Positions 17,222 through 27,976 are shown, counted from the first letter of the stretch. The stretch: DNA of 64,000 nt from Rubinisphaera italica (GCF_007859715.1 NZ_SJPG01000001.1:1-64000); one strand, 5' to 3'. Made by a program: numbers and translations. The notes: generated by a model not told the origin, from the letters alone.

Positions 17222-18301
17222 ATGCGTCCTCAGACGCGGATTCTCATTCTGATCATCTCTGGACTCCTGAGCGGATTCTCTGGCTGTGCCATTGTACAGG
17301 TTGGCGTTTCCAATCCTGCCCCCAATCTCTCTCGGATTGCCATCGCCCCCTTCGTCAATCTCTCTCCCGAACGTAGCGTCGACGGGCGTCGGTTTGCGGA
17401 AGCTTACTTCACCGAACTTCAAAAAACGCCTGGTTTTCAAGTGATTCCTATTGGCGTTGTCGAAACGGCGATGGCCGAACACCAAATCAATCTCGACTCG
17501 CCCGAGGACATGCTCAAACTGGTCGAAATTCTCGATGCTGACAGCATCTGCTTTGGAGCCATCACCGAATATACGCCCTATTATCCCCCGCGTCTTGGAT
17601 TACAGATTTCCTGGTACACTCCCGGTATCCCCGAATTTCAGCCCGGCATTGCAGTCGATCCACAGATGCGTAAGAAAATCGAACTGGAATGCCGAGAGGC
17701 GGAAGCCGAGTCTTCGTCATGGAGTCGACGGCTCAAGAAGGCATGGAAAGAGAAATCTTGTTCGACTGCACAACTCAATCCTTTCAGAAACAAAACGGAA
17801 ATCCGTGCCCAGAATGCCGATGGCGAAATCGATCCCCTCCAGGCCGAGTGGGATCGCGCCCTGCAAAAAGCCTTGCAGCTCATTTATGAACAGAACCCGC
17901 CTCTCAGCCTGCCCGTTCATATCGGACCAGGGTTCGAGTCTCCCTCTCAAGTGGCTGCATTAAGACCACAGGCGATGCCACCTGACGAGATGGAGAAATA
18001 TCTGGCTCCAGAAATGCATCAGGAAATAGAAGTCTACGAAGATCCCTTCGCCTATGGCTCCTCACAACCCTACATGTCCTACACCAGAGTGTTCGATGGA
18101 GCCGACGCCGATTTCACGGCCAGCCTGAGAAACTATCTCGAACTGAGTGGCGATCAACGCAGCGGCGGTTGGACAGGACATTTGCATCGCAGTGAAGATT
18201 TCATCCGCTTCTGCATGCACCGCATGATTCTCGAAATGCTCCAACTCCACGGCGGCGAAGCCCGTAAACGATTCGTGTTTACGTCGAGAAAATATAAGTA
18301 G
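17222..18301 (+). CDS. Predicted lipoprotein, 359 aa
   Basis: An N-terminal signal (ILILIISGLLSGFSGC) ends in a lipobox with Cys21, so the protein should be lipidated and anchored to a membrane. Residues 35-120 form an alpha/beta unit (IAIAPFVNLSPE, FQVIPIGVVETAMAEHQI, LDADSICFGAITEY) like the N domain of CsgG/GNA1162/LpoB-type lipoproteins, which assemble at outer envelopes. The middle is charged and low in complexity. The C-terminal part has an MILEMLQLHGGEARKR helix. The start has AGGGG nine bases upstream. The exact role is unknown; an envelope-assembly or transport lipoprotein is the best guess. Confidence 0.82.
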   Translation: MRPQTRILILIISGLLSGFSGCAIVQVGVSNPAPNLSRIAIAPFVNLSPERSVDGRRFAEAYFTELQKTPGFQVIPIGVVETAMAEHQINLDSPEDMLKLVEILDADSICFGAITEYTPYYPPRLGLQISWYTPGIPEFQPGIAVDPQMRKKIELECREAEAESSSWSRRLKKAWKEKSCSTAQLNPFRNKTEIRAQNADGEIDPLQAEWDRALQKALQLIYEQNPPLSLPVHIGPGFESPSQVAALRPQAMPPDEMEKYLAPEMHQEIEVYEDPFAYGSSQPYMSYTRVFDGADADFTASLRNYLELSGDQRSGGWTGHLHRSEDFIRFCMHRMILEMLQLHGGEARKRFVFTSRKYK

Positions 18302-18468
18302 GCGTTGGGCGTTAGTGAATAACAACTCTAACCTCTAATCTCTCCCCTCTAATCTCTTTTGGTAGCTTATACCGGTTGCTCGAAAAGTTCTTCAGGATGG
18401 CGGAATCATGTCCGATAAGAGTTACGGACAGGATTATTGATCGAATTCAAATGTCTCTGCAACGATCC

Positions 18469-18516
18469 GCAGGAGCAAACACAATGTTGATTGTGTTTTG
18501 TTGCTCATGCGACTGC
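18469..18516. repeat. Hairpin element, copy C (core genome)
   Basis: In minus sense: GCAG, TCGCAT, GAGC, AACA, a perfect nine-pair stem AAACACAAT/ATTGTGTTT with a CAAC loop, GCTC, CTGC. It shares the outer arms and the TCGCAT bulge with copies A and B, but its inner stem is different and fully compensated. A CCATTCACATGG hairpin with the linker CTTCT follows at 18521-18533, as at copy B. The gap 18302-18652 holds nothing else recognisable. Confidence 0.65.
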
Positions 18517-18652
18517 AGAAGCCATGTGAATGGTTAAACACCTGAGAACATAATTTCGCGATACCCTTTCGTCATCACAGGGACAGTTTTGACGACTGGA
18601 AAAGATTCCAGCGGAATCGCGCGAGCACAATTTCGAGCGGGGGGTACCAGGG

Positions 18653-18889
18653 ATGGGGGAAGAAATTAATGTATTGGCACTTGTCAAAGATGGTCACCGA
18701 TACATCTTCCTCTACGATGAATCCAGCCATGATGAACTGCTGCAGACATTAGGCAGAAACGCCGCCGACCCGGACCTGAATTTTTCGTGGTACGATGCTG
18801 CCGTCATGAGCCAACGCGTCCGTGCCCTCCGCCGCGATAAGCTGAAAGACACAACTCAATCAGAATCCTTCTACCGCAAATCCGCATAA
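18653..18889 (+). CDS. Conserved hypothetical protein, 78 aa
   Basis: A small soluble protein of 78 residues. EEINVLALVKDGHRYIFLYDE gives two strands, DELLQTLGRNAADPDLNFSWYDAAVMSQRVRAL a helix and a short strand, and the tail is basic and polar. A weak GGGG-type site precedes the ATG. I recognise it only as the kind of short conserved protein of unknown function seen in planctomycetes. It has no close neighbour; 18302-18652 before it and 18890-19178 after it hold palindromes only (GTAGGGTGCGTCCTGACGCACC at about 18900, GCCAGTGATGGCACGGG at about 18979). Confidence 0.75.
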   Translation: MGEEINVLALVKDGHRYIFLYDESSHDELLQTLGRNAADPDLNFSWYDAAVMSQRVRALRRDKLKDTTQSESFYRKSA

Positions 18890-19178
18890 TTAAAATCCGT
18901 AGGGTGCGTCCTGACGCACCGTGCCATCGAGTTAAATGCGAATAACTCCTAAATTTTAGGACATCATAAGCAGGCGAGCCGTGCCAGTGATGGCACGGGT
19001 ATTGTCACGATCCTTTGACCTGTTCTCAATTAAGATCTCCAGTAGGTTGAGTGAGCGTAGCGTAACCCAGCACCCATTTTCCACAGACAGGAATGTCTGT
19101 ACTTCAACTTAATCTCGATCATCGCAGGCTAAGGATGGCTCGATTGTCGTTTCTGTTTAACGACTCCAAGAGTTCATT

Positions 19179-20078
19179 ATGGAAGCAGCCTTCGATGGTT
19201 TTCTGAGATACCTGCGCGTCGAGCGGAATGCCTCCGAATTGACACGGAAATCTTACGCCGAAGATTTCGCATCCTTTCTCGATTACTGCCAGGATCGCCT
19301 CGGCTCTGTCCCCAGACCAGCTGAAGCCGATATCCCTTGCCTGCGCGGATATCTCACCTACCTGCACGAATGTGGCTATCAGCGCACGACAATCGCTCGC
19401 CGTCTGGCCTGTCTGCGCAGTCTGTTTCGCTACTGCTGCCGCGAACAGATGTGTTCTTCCAATCCCGCCAAAGCCTTGAGAACACCCCGAGTTGGAAGAA
19501 AACTTCCGCACTATTTGAACTCACGCGAAGTCGCCGCACTCCTTGAAGCCCCTCCTGCCAATGAAGCAGCCGGGCTAAGAGATCGAGCAATTCTCGAAAC
19601 TCTTTACACTGCTGGCCTCCGTGTTGCCGAATTGGTTTCCCTGAATATCGGCGACTGGGACCGCGATGCCAACATCATTCGTGTCCGTGGAAAAGGCAAA
19701 AAGGAACGTATTGCACCGATTGGAAGTTACGCCGATAAAGCATTATCACGCTGGCTCGATGTCCGGGAAAATGGCCCCAGGTCCACTGCAGATGACCAGC
19801 AGGCTCTCTTCCTCAACAAGTTCGGCTGCCGACTGACGACGCGCAGTATTGGTCGCATGATCGAAAAATATCTCAAGCAAACCGGCTTGTCCGACAAGAC
19901 TTCGCCGCATACTTTGCGTCACAGTTTCGCCACCCACCTGCTCGATGGCGGTGCCGATTTACGCAGTGTCCAGGAATTACTCGGCCACAAAAGCCTGACG
20001 ACAACCCAAATCTACACTCACGTCAGCGCCGCCCGACTTCGCGATACTTACGAAAAAGCACACCCCCACGCGAAATGA
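19179..20078 (+). CDS. xerC: Tyrosine recombinase XerC/XerD
   Basis: A site-specific recombinase of 299 residues, the usual Xer length, that resolves chromosome dimers at dif next to the division site. It has an N-terminal SAM-like DNA-binding domain (1-100) and a C-terminal catalytic domain with the complete set Arg148 (AGLRVAEL), Lys173 (RGKGKKER), His244-x-x-Arg247 ([12 protein letters not shown]), His270 (LLGHKSL) and the nucleophile Tyr279 (IYTHVS). It is not flanked by mobile-element features, so it is more likely the housekeeping enzyme than a phage integrase. XerC and XerD cannot be told apart from sequence alone. Confidence 0.9.
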   Translation: MEAAFDGFLRYLRVERNASELTRKSYAEDFASFLDYCQDRLGSVPRPAEADIPCLRGYLTYLHECGYQRTTIARRLACLRSLFRYCCREQMCSSNPAKALRTPRVGRKLPHYLNSREVAALLEAPPANEAAGLRDRAILETLYTAGLRVAELVSLNIGDWDRDANIIRVRGKGKKERIAPIGSYADKALSRWLDVRENGPRSTADDQQALFLNKFGCRLTTRSIGRMIEKYLKQTGLSDKTSPHTLRHSFATHLLDGGADLRSVQELLGHKSLTTTQIYTHVSAARLRDTYEKAHPHAK

Positions 20079-20089
20079 TTTTGAATTGA

Positions 20090-20163
20090 CAAGCACGAAG
20101 CGCAAGCGAGTGTGTAATTGATCTTTGTTTTTGTGACACACTCGCTTGCGCTTCGTGCTTGTA
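20090..20163. repeat. Palindromic repeat, ACAAGCACGAAGCGCAAGCG family
   Basis: CAAGCACGAAGCGCAAGCGA plus GTGTGT is mirrored by ACACACTCGCTTGCGCTTCG plus TGCTTG. It starts 11 bases after the xer stop codon. Confidence 0.85.
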
Positions 20164-20274
20164 TGTGTGTTTAATTTCAGCTGATTGAATCGCCACGCCC
20201 ATCACTGCGTTCTTGGACGTGCCACCCAAATATCACACTGGCCTCTAGCCTCTCGACACTGGCCACTCCAACCC

Positions 20275-20288
20275 GTTTCACGTGAAAC
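20275..20288. promoter_or_regulatory. parS site 1
   Basis: GTTTCACGTGAAAC is a perfect match to the 14-base core of the bacterial chromosomal parS palindrome bound by ParB. Its last base is also the last base of the hisF stop codon. Two more cores occur at 25813 and 27984, near parB. Confidence 0.9.
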
Positions 20289-21067
20289 TAAGTCTTCGTA
20301 ACCTGCCTCACAACAACACTATGCTCAGCCAGATACGATTTTGCTTCATCAATCGTGTATTCGCCGTAGTGAAAAATGCTGGCTGCCAGAGCCGCGTCGG
20401 CTTTGCCTTCAGTCAATGCGACCCGCATATGCTCGGGAGATCCACATCCGCCACTAGCCACAACCGGGATATTAACTGCTTCCGAAACAGCTGAGGTGAT
20501 TTCAATATCGAAGCCATCTTTTGTTCCGTCGGCATCCATCGAGGTCAGTACAATCTCTCCTGCTCCAAGTTTTTCAACCTGCTTCGCCCAGGCAACCGCT
20601 TCCAATCCCGTCGGCTTGCGACCTCCATTGATATGCACATCCCAGAATTCCTGGCCATCTTTATAGATGCGTTTCGGATCGATGTTCACAACGATGCACT
20701 GACTTCCAAACCGCAAAGCAGCCTCACGAATAAAATCGGGATCGTTCACCGCAGCCGAGTTGATCGAAACTTTATCACATCCCGAGTTGAGCAAAGTCCG
20801 AATATCGTCCAAAGTGCGAATGCCACCACCCACCGTCAACGGCATGAAAATGACTTCCGAGGTCCGTTTGACCACATCCAAAATAATCTCCCGCTGCTCA
20901 TGGCTAGCGGTGATATCCAGAAAAACGAGCTCGTCGGCCCCCTCAGCTTCATAACGGGAAGCGATTTCAACAGGGTCGCCAGCGTCCTGAAGGTTAAGAA
21001 AATTCACACCTTTCACAACGCGACCGGCATGGACATCAAGACAGGGAATAATTCGTTTTGCTAGCAT
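20288..21067 (-). CDS. hisF: Imidazole glycerol phosphate synthase subunit HisF
   Basis: The cyclase subunit of the HisF-HisH complex; it uses ammonia from HisH to form imidazole glycerol phosphate and AICAR in histidine synthesis. It has 259 residues, a (beta-alpha)8 barrel with both catalytic aspartates in place: Asp11 ([14 protein letters not shown]) and Asp130 (VNIDPKR). The phosphate-binding GGGIRT (80-85) and ASGGCG segments are present. The length is normal. hisH is not adjacent. The stop codon overlaps parS site 1. Confidence 0.96.
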   Translation of the reverse strand: MLAKRIIPCLDVHAGRVVKGVNFLNLQDAGDPVEIASRYEAEGADELVFLDITASHEQREIILDVVKRTSEVIFMPLTVGGGIRTLDDIRTLLNSGCDKVSINSAAVNDPDFIREAALRFGSQCIVVNIDPKRIYKDGQEFWDVHINGGRKPTGLEAVAWAKQVEKLGAGEIVLTSMDADGTKDGFDIEITSAVSEAVNIPVVASGGCGSPEHMRVALTEGKADAALAASIFHYGEYTIDEAKSYLAEHSVVVRQVTKT

Positions 21068-21168
21068 GGTAGAGGTGAGGGATTAGAGGTGAGTGGTGAG
21101 TGTAAAATCGAATCGATGATCTATTAGAGATTCGATACCTTTGTGGCAGAGAGAAAAAGAAACTCGGG

Positions 21169-21222
21169 TAACCCAGATAGCTCCGCTATCTGGGTGGACG
21201 AAGTCAAAAAGAGGCTTCAGTT
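21169..21222. repeat. CCAGATAGC/GCTATCTGG palindrome family
   Basis: AACCCAGATAGCTCCGCTAT plus CTGGGTGGACGAAGTC is an inverted copy of the unit at 10345, 23261, 32331 and 60222. The rest of 21068-21315 holds no gene. Confidence 0.75.
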
Positions 21223-21315
21223 TGAGGATCGAAATTTATTAAGGATCCATTGCTCCCAATAAACTATAGTACTAATCACACTGAGCTGGAATTCAATTCA
21301 ATCGCAAATGCAGGT

Positions 21316-22052
21316 GTGCCACGGCTCTGTGAGCCGTGCGAAATGCGGGTGAATCCACTACCAAGTATTTCTCACATTCACAAAATCAATTTTATGAAAA
21401 ATCAATCTTATCAACTTGGAGAACAGAATTCTCCTCTCCAAAATAATGACGCGCACTTGACCATTTCCAATCAGAAGGATGAGAGACTAATTCTCTTCGA
21501 ACAGGATTCGCATGAATGTAATCGATGACATTTTCAATGGATTTACTTTCGAAAAGATTTTCATCAAACCCGCCCCCAGGTTGCCAGAATCGAAAAACCT
21601 CACGTGCTCCATGATAAGTTGTAAGGCAGTTTAGCCAGCCTGTCTCACAGTTCTCAACTAAATATTTCTTGGCGTTTCTGGAAACAGGTGATTTGAGTGC
21701 TGCCAATATCCGTCTGATTTCATAGTGATCATTGTTGGGATAGACAAGTAGATGGACATGTTCAGGCATTATCACATATGCCAGAATCGAAACATCCAAG
21801 TTTATTCTCATTTGCGAAATGGCATCGATCACCCAATTTCTGGATCGATCTTTATTAAGCAAAGGCATTCTTTTCCAGCATGAAAAAGTGAGAAAGTGAG
21901 CATGCCGAGGATCGTTGTACGCACGACGCTTTTTGAAATTTCGCTTCTCAATCATATTCAATGGTCGAAGTACATTAAATTGTGTCACACTCATCGAGCC
22001 GTGTTTGCTTCCACTCCACCCGCATTTTGCACGGCTCACAGAGCCGTGGCAC
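21316..22052. mobile_element. RAYT-type element bounded by 36-bp inverted palindromic repeats
   Basis: The left end (21316-21351) and right end (22017-22052) are inverted copies that agree at 35 of 36 positions. Each contains its own hairpin, GCCACGGCTC then GAGCCGTG. The transposase gene fills the interior. This is the layout of a REP-associated tyrosine transposase with flanking REP/BIME hairpins, about 737 bp in all. Confidence 0.85.
21392..21955 (-). CDS. REP-associated tyrosine transposase (Y1/HUH family)
   Basis: A single-strand-specific HUH transposase of about 187 residues. YNDPRHAHFLTFSCWKR opens the fold, VIMPEHVHLLVYP carries the HUH metal-binding pair (HVH), GFDENLFESKSIENVIDYIHANPVRR carries the YIHANPV block typical of RAYTs with the candidate catalytic Tyr, and WKWSSARHYFG closes it. 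The start is uncertain: ATG at 21955 or 21994. Frames reaching 22126 run into the flanking inverted repeat. RAYTs are thought to spread palindromic REP sequences, of which this window has many families; only the flanking hairpins clearly match this copy. Confidence 0.88.
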   Translation of the reverse strand: MIEKRNFKKRRAYNDPRHAHFLTFSCWKRMPLLNKDRSRNWVIDAISQMRINLDVSILAYVIMPEHVHLLVYPNNDHYEIRRILAALKSPVSRNAKKYLVENCETGWLNCLTTYHGAREVFRFWQPGGGFDENLFESKSIENVIDYIHANPVRRELVSHPSDWKWSSARHYFGEENSVLQVDKIDFS

Positions 22053-22155
22053 GCTGGGAACACGTTTAAAACATGGATCACAGACTCAATAAATGCCTTC
22101 TTACGATGACTTATTTTTTGCAACAAATGTTTTGCCCACCCGATCAGAAATTGAA

Positions 22156-22611
22156 CTACATAGCCACCAGAGAGAAGATCAAAACGACTGCGGTGATGAC
22201 AATCGCAATAACTAGACAGACCAGAAAAATTCCTAATTCCACCAGGCAGGCTCGAAGAAATGAAAGCTCAAACTGGGCTCCAATTAACAATGATTGGAGG
22301 CAAAATATGATCGGAAAGCCAATCAATCCACTGATATCTGGCTCTCCTCTTTGTGGCATACTACCGTATAACGCCAGACGGAATAAGATCTGTTGGATCG
22401 TAGAAATCAAGATCAATATAAAAGAAACGCCATAGGCATGACCAAAGCCGACATCCAAACCCGCAAACCACTTCAGCGACGCTCGAAGAATAATGGTCCA
22501 AATTGGAAGCGTCACCAGAGCAAACAATGCCAGTACAAATAATAAGATGCCGAATATTAGGGCTAGGTTGATGGGCTTTGCCTGAGCGAAAAGCAGCATA
22601 CAGTCATTCAT
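22156..22611 (-). CDS. Integral membrane protein, 151 aa
   Basis: The protein has 151 residues with four predicted membrane helices (about 14-45, 58-78, 97-115 and 122-150) and very few charged residues. No conserved motif is recognised. The start at 22611 has GAGAAC seven bases upstream. It lies in the same direction as the zinc-ribbon membrane protein upstream (22643-23002), with 31 bases between, so the two are probably one operon. Confidence 0.75.
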   Translation of the reverse strand: MNDCMLLFAQAKPINLALIFGILLFVLALFALVTLPIWTIILRASLKWFAGLDVGFGHAYGVSFILILISTIQQILFRLALYGSMPQRGEPDISGLIGFPIIFCLQSLLIGAQFELSFLRACLVELGIFLVCLVIAIVITAVVLIFSLVAM

Positions 22612-22642
22612 CTTGGTTCTCTGTTTTCTTATTAATGTTGAA

Positions 22643-23002
22643 TCACGCTCCCAGATTGCGGCGGATCACATAGATGACTAATTCAAATAACATAAACCCC
22701 CCAATTACCAGAGAGGCGAGTTGAGATGATACAGGAGCACCATAATCCCTGGATTTTTTCGAACTGGATTTCCCGCGGGAGCGTCGAGCAGGAGGCAACT
22801 CATCGGAGATCGGAGCATAGTCCTTGTGACTATCGATAGAGTTCAGTGCGTCGGCGAATTCATCCTCTTCATTTTTGCGTCGACGAGGCCGCGGGACTTT
22901 GAGGATTGTATCGCATCCGGGACATTGTATTTTCTTTCCAGCCGCCGAATCTTTCGCCTTAAGAGGTCGAAAGCAATGCTTGCATTCCATACGGATTGAC
23001 AT
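22643..23002 (-). CDS. Zinc-ribbon protein with C-terminal membrane anchor, 119 aa
   Basis: The protein has 119 residues from the ATG at 23002, which has GGGGGG five bases upstream; a frame open to 23149 lacks a site. MECKHCFRPLKAKDSAAGKKIQCPGC gives a CxxC...CxxC zinc ribbon, followed by a basic and acidic linker (PRPRRRKNEEDE) and a single membrane helix near the end (LVIGGFMLFELVIYVI). Short zinc-ribbon membrane proteins of this kind are common in planctomycetes. The function is unknown. It is probably cotranscribed with the membrane protein at 22156-22611. Confidence 0.8.
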   Translation of the reverse strand: MSIRMECKHCFRPLKAKDSAAGKKIQCPGCDTILKVPRPRRRKNEEDEFADALNSIDSHKDYAPISDELPPARRSRGKSSSKKSRDYGAPVSSQLASLVIGGFMLFELVIYVIRRNLGA

Positions 23003-23135
23003 GAGAACCCCCCAAATTAACACTGATTTATACAACGCGAGGAAGGTATCGTTTGTATACAACTCAGTCAAGTTTGTACACGAATTACAATTTGAGAATC
23101 TAGTTAATGATCTCTGAATATGTGATTCGTGGCGC

Positions 23136-23170
23136 AAAAAAAGCAGCACTAAACTGAATTAGTGCTGCTT
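23136..23170 (-). terminator. Intrinsic terminator downstream of eno
   Basis: On the minus strand AGCAGCACTAA pairs with TTAGTGCTGCT around a short loop and runs into TTTTTTT. It lies about 160 bases beyond the eno stop. Confidence 0.8.
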
Positions 23171-23260
23171 GATGTATCAATTGATACAGTCATGCGAATA
23201 TCTTTTTCGAATCGTGGGTAGCCCCGCACGAAGTTCTGGATTAACTCAACATCAAACTGA

Positions 23261-23313
23261 AGGCCTCTTGTGGACTTCGTCCACCCAGATAGCGGAGCTA
23301 TCTGGGCTACCCG
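23261..23313. repeat. CCAGATAGC/GCTATCTGG palindrome family
   Basis: CCTCTTGTGGACTTCGTCCA followed by CCCAGATAGCGGAGCTATCT; nearly identical to the copy at 10345. It fills most of the gap between the terminator and eno. Confidence 0.8.
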
Positions 23314-23331
23314 ATTTTCTATTCAAATCAC

Positions 23332-24726
<1,395 letters not shown>

Positions 24727-24800
24727 TTACCACGCTTTGCCCGAAACATCCACGCAAGGTGGGCGGAAATCGGGAAATCCAACTGATTCCAACGTATGTC

Positions 24801-25034
24801 TTAGTGTTGATTTTTGTCGGAATTTGTTGCGAAAAATCGAACAACCATCCAGATCGCCATGGCGATCACACCCAGTGCCGGGGCGATGTGCATCGGCTCA
24901 GATAGGTAGTGCCAAATGGTTGATTGAGTTTCCGGCTGACCGTGACCGGGGTGCGCCCAGGCGGTTGACGGAACAATTCCGATCAGAAAAATGAATGTCA
25001 GCAGGTTCAGGATTTGAGTGATTTTGTTTCGCAT
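24801..25034 (-). CDS. Small exported or membrane protein, 77 aa
   Basis: The protein has 77 residues. An N-terminal signal segment (ILNLLTFIFLIGIVPSTAWA) with a likely cleavage after AWA is followed by HPGHGQPETQSTIWHYLSEPMHIAP and one membrane helix (ALGVIAMAIWMVVRFF). The His-rich stretch right after the cleavage site could bind a metal. The ATG at 25034 is used; the frame also allows a TTG two codons earlier. The function is unknown. Confidence 0.62.
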   Translation of the reverse strand: MRNKITQILNLLTFIFLIGIVPSTAWAHPGHGQPETQSTIWHYLSEPMHIAPALGVIAMAIWMVVRFFATNSDKNQH

Positions 25035-25084
25035 AATCAATTCAGGAGCGGTTAGAAAAGGAATTGTGTTCGAGAAATCAGACT

Positions 25085-25164
25085 GGGTGGCGGGGGCGCT
25101 CCGCTTAGCGGAAGCCCCCGGACGTTAAAATTCGGGGGGTTCTCTTCGAGGCGCCCCCGCCACT
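25085..25164. repeat. Large GC-rich palindrome, GGGTGGCGGGGGCGC family
   Basis: GGGTGGCGGGGGCGCTCCGC ... GAAGCCCCCGG ... CGGGGGGTTCTC ... GAGGCGCCCCCGCCAC: nested inverted repeats over 80 bases. A second copy lies at 56887-56971. Confidence 0.8.
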
Positions 25165-25174
25165 CGGTGACTAT

Positions 25175-25786
25175 TTACTCTGCAGAAATCTGATACAACT
25201 TCTGCTCTGTAATATACCGCTCAACCGGTCTGGGTGTAAGGAAACGGATAGAGAGATTTTTCGAAGCTCGATCCCGCATCATACTGGCGGAGATTTCTAT
25301 GCCCGGCATTTGAATGATCTGCACCGATTTTCTCACGGAATCCGGCAGTTGCAGGCACATCTCATCGATCTCCGCTTCGCTCATCTGGCCCCGATTGACA
25401 GCCGCGATGGTGGCCAGTTCAGCGATTTTCTCGGGATCTCGCCAAGTTGGAAAGTCGTTGAGTGAGTCGGCTCCGATGAGAAAAAAGAGTTCGTCATCTG
25501 GGAATTCGGCTCGGAGTTCGGTCAGCGTGTCGACTGAATAACAGACTTCGCCCTTCTTGATTTCGCGAGAATCGACCACAAATTCCGGGATTCCAGCGGT
25601 CGCAAAGTCGAGCATATACTGCCGTTGCTTGGCAGAGGTCGTCTTTTCGTTCGTCTTATGTGGCGAACAAAACGTGGGCAGAAAGCGGATTTGATCCAAC
25701 TGACACTCGACCAGACAGGTCTCCGCCAGGATCAAATGCCCCAGATGCACGGGATCGAACGTCCCCCCAAATATCCCAATTCTCAT
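25175..25786 (-). CDS. nadD: Nicotinate-nucleotide adenylyltransferase NadD
   Basis: NadD joins ATP and nicotinate mononucleotide to make deamido-NAD. The protein has 203 residues from the ATG at 25786 (MRIGIFGGTFDPVHLGHL), which has GAGG seven bases upstream. A frame open to 25819 would begin inside parS site 2. The nucleotidyltransferase motif GGTFDPVHLGH is at 7-17, SPHK follows at about 43, LIGADSLNDFPTW is present, and the C-terminal ISASMMRDRA carries the second nucleotide-binding motif. Length is normal. Confidence 0.93.
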   Translation of the reverse strand: MRIGIFGGTFDPVHLGHLILAETCLVECQLDQIRFLPTFCSPHKTNEKTTSAKQRQYMLDFATAGIPEFVVDSREIKKGEVCYSVDTLTELRAEFPDDELFFLIGADSLNDFPTWRDPEKIAELATIAAVNRGQMSEAEIDEMCLQLPDSVRKSVQIIQMPGIEISASMMRDRASKNLSIRFLTPRPVERYITEQKLYQISAE

Positions 25787-25812
25787 CGCAACCTCGTTGG
25801 AAAATCGTAATT

Positions 25813-25826
25813 GTTTCACGTGAAAC
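25813..25826. promoter_or_regulatory. parS site 2
   Basis: TGTTTCACGTGAAACT matches the 16-base parS consensus at 15 positions, with a perfect 14-base core. It lies 26 bases upstream of nadD. Confidence 0.92.
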
Positions 25827-25997
25827 TGTGATCAATTTTCCGGGGAGGTCAAGGGTAGTCGTTAGTGAATAGTGAATAGTAATTAGTAGTTTTGCAGGAA
25901 TTGATTCAGAAACGACCTCGAAAATCAAATTCTGCGATATGTGCGTTTCGAGTGGAATTCCAGAACTATTAACTAATAACTAGCAACTATTCACTAT

Positions 25998-26051
25998 AAA
26001 AAAACAGCACGGCGAGTCCCCTCAATGCTCCCAGCATCTCTCGCCGCGCTG
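25998..26051 (-). terminator. Long terminator hairpin, possible end of a small RNA
   Basis: On the minus strand CAGCGCGGCGAG pairs with CTCGCCGTGCTG (one G-U) around 23 bases and is followed by TTTTTTT. No gene ends just before it; the tRNA-Pro upstream has its own terminator. It may therefore end an unannotated RNA lying between about 26051 and 26200. Confidence 0.65.
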
Positions 26052-26212
26052 ATATCAAGCTCGAACTCGCGAAGAGCCGAGCGGTGTTTTCGTGTTGATT
26101 ACCTGAAACATAGGTCGGTAAATGAGGGAGTCAAATATTTTTGGGCTGGCTAATAAAACTGATTTGGAGTTGGGGGGAGCTGCGCTAAGACCCCAGCCAC
26201 CCTCGCCAGCGC

Positions 26213-26251
26213 ATAAAATAAGAGCGATCTCCAATGGTGGAAACCGCTCTT
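26213..26251 (-). terminator. Terminator of the tRNA-Pro gene
   Basis: On the minus strand AAGAGCG pairs with CGCTCTT around 18 bases, followed by ATTTTAT. It lies 31 bases beyond the tRNA 3' end. Confidence 0.7.
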
Positions 26252-26281
26252 ATTTATGTTGATCCGTCCTCTTGACGGGAG

Positions 26282-26356
26282 TCGGGGTGACACGATTCGA
26301 ACGTGCGACTTCCTGCTCCCAAAGCAGGCGCTCTAGCCAAGCTGAGCTACACCCCG
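26282..26356 (-). tRNA. tRNA-Pro (anticodon UGG)
   Basis: The minus strand folds as a full cloverleaf: acceptor CGGGGTG pairs with CACCCCG, then discriminator A. The D arm has AGCTCAGCTTGGC, the anticodon arm CCTGC TTTGGGA GCAGG has anticodon TGG, and the T arm contains GTTCGAATC. The CCA is not encoded. The length is 75 bases. Confidence 0.96.
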
Positions 26357-26746
<390 letters not shown>

Positions 26747-27760
26747 TCATCGCAATAGATTGATCATTCCAATCGACTCCAGAATCAGCCAACCAACGAA
26801 CATTCCATAGGCTCCGAGCATAATGAGTGCATCTCGCCTGCGTAGGTTCATCTGGTTTCGCATCAGCACAAACACGAGCAAAGTGCTCCCAGCCAGGCAA
26901 CCCAACAGAGGTGCCGAGCGACCGAAATTAAAGAGCGATGCTCCCGCAATCAAGACTCCAATCGGAACCGCGACCAGCAAATCGAACGTATTGCTGCCGA
27001 GCACATTGGCGAGCGAAGTCGTATCCTCCCCTTCTCTGCTCGTCTTCAGACTGATGAATAAATCGGGCAGACTAGACCCCGCAGCGATAATTGTCAGACC
27101 CCACAGAAAGCTTGGTGTCTCAAAAATCTCGCCCAGACGGATGGCAGAGCGAACCAGAAGTTCGACTCCTAGGGCGAGAAAAATCAGGCAGACAGCCAGC
27201 AGTCCCCAGTCTCGTTTAATATTGGCAGGTTCTGTGGTGGGCTTTTCTGGACTCGAATCCTGCGAGTCCTGCCATTGAATATAGAGATAAAACAGATACG
27301 TGAATAACGGAATCAGGGCCAGACTCCGACTGACGTATCCCGAATGGGACGCTTCTTCGCTTGGTTGAAAAACGACTCCACAGGCAAGAGTCAACGAGAA
27401 GACGGCGATCGCCAGAAGGTAGAAAAGCATCTCCTTAAAAACGATATCCCGATCTGCTTCGAGCTTTCGTGAAGCGAGCGTGCAGACGCCGGGAATCACC
27501 AGGATGTTGAAAATCGCCGAGCCGATTATGGCGGCTACTCCCAGTTCGAACTCCCCGTGCCAGGCCGTCGAAATGACAACACTCGAGAGTTCCGGAAAGC
27601 TGGAAGCGATTGCAGTGACCACTCCGCCGCGCACCACATCGGGTAAATCATAGTGAACCGAAAGTTGCTCGCTGAGCACTTCCAGCCGCGAACAGCAAAC
27701 CCAGATCAGGCCGGTCGCCAGTCCGGCGATCAGTAATGCAATCAATGTAGGAGTGATCAT
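26747..27760 (-). CDS. Calcium/sodium antiporter of the CaCA family (YrbG-like)
   Basis: An inner-membrane cation exchanger of 337 residues with about ten membrane helices. It has two inverted alpha repeats: VVTAIASSFPELSSVVIS with GSAIFNILVIPG in the first half, and IIAAGSSLPDLFISLKTS with GSNTFDLLVAVPIG in the second. The acidic residues in SFPELS and SLPDLF are the expected cation ligands. A hydrophilic loop (QDSQDSSPEKPTTEPANIK) joins the halves. Direction and ion are inferred from the family. Confidence 0.9.
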   Translation of the reverse strand: MITPTLIALLIAGLATGLIWVCCSRLEVLSEQLSVHYDLPDVVRGGVVTAIASSFPELSSVVISTAWHGEFELGVAAIIGSAIFNILVIPGVCTLASRKLEADRDIVFKEMLFYLLAIAVFSLTLACGVVFQPSEEASHSGYVSRSLALIPLFTYLFYLYIQWQDSQDSSPEKPTTEPANIKRDWGLLAVCLIFLALGVELLVRSAIRLGEIFETPSFLWGLTIIAAGSSLPDLFISLKTSREGEDTTSLANVLGSNTFDLLVAVPIGVLIAGASLFNFGRSAPLLGCLAGSTLLVFVLMRNQMNLRRRDALIMLGAYGMFVGWLILESIGMINLLR

Positions 27761-27976
27761 TTAATGCCATGAAATTTATTGGAATACTGACGAGGCGAGC
27801 GGTTTGTCACTGATGCATCAAGTGGGTTTCTTTCCCTTCAGACTAACACATGTCGAAGTGATTGATAGGCGTTCTCTGGCACAAATCATCTGGAAATAAA
27901 ATGTGAGTTCTGGGCGTGCCCTCGGAAAGGTATTGAAGAAACCTCACTCTCACCTCTCATCACTAATCTCTAACCT

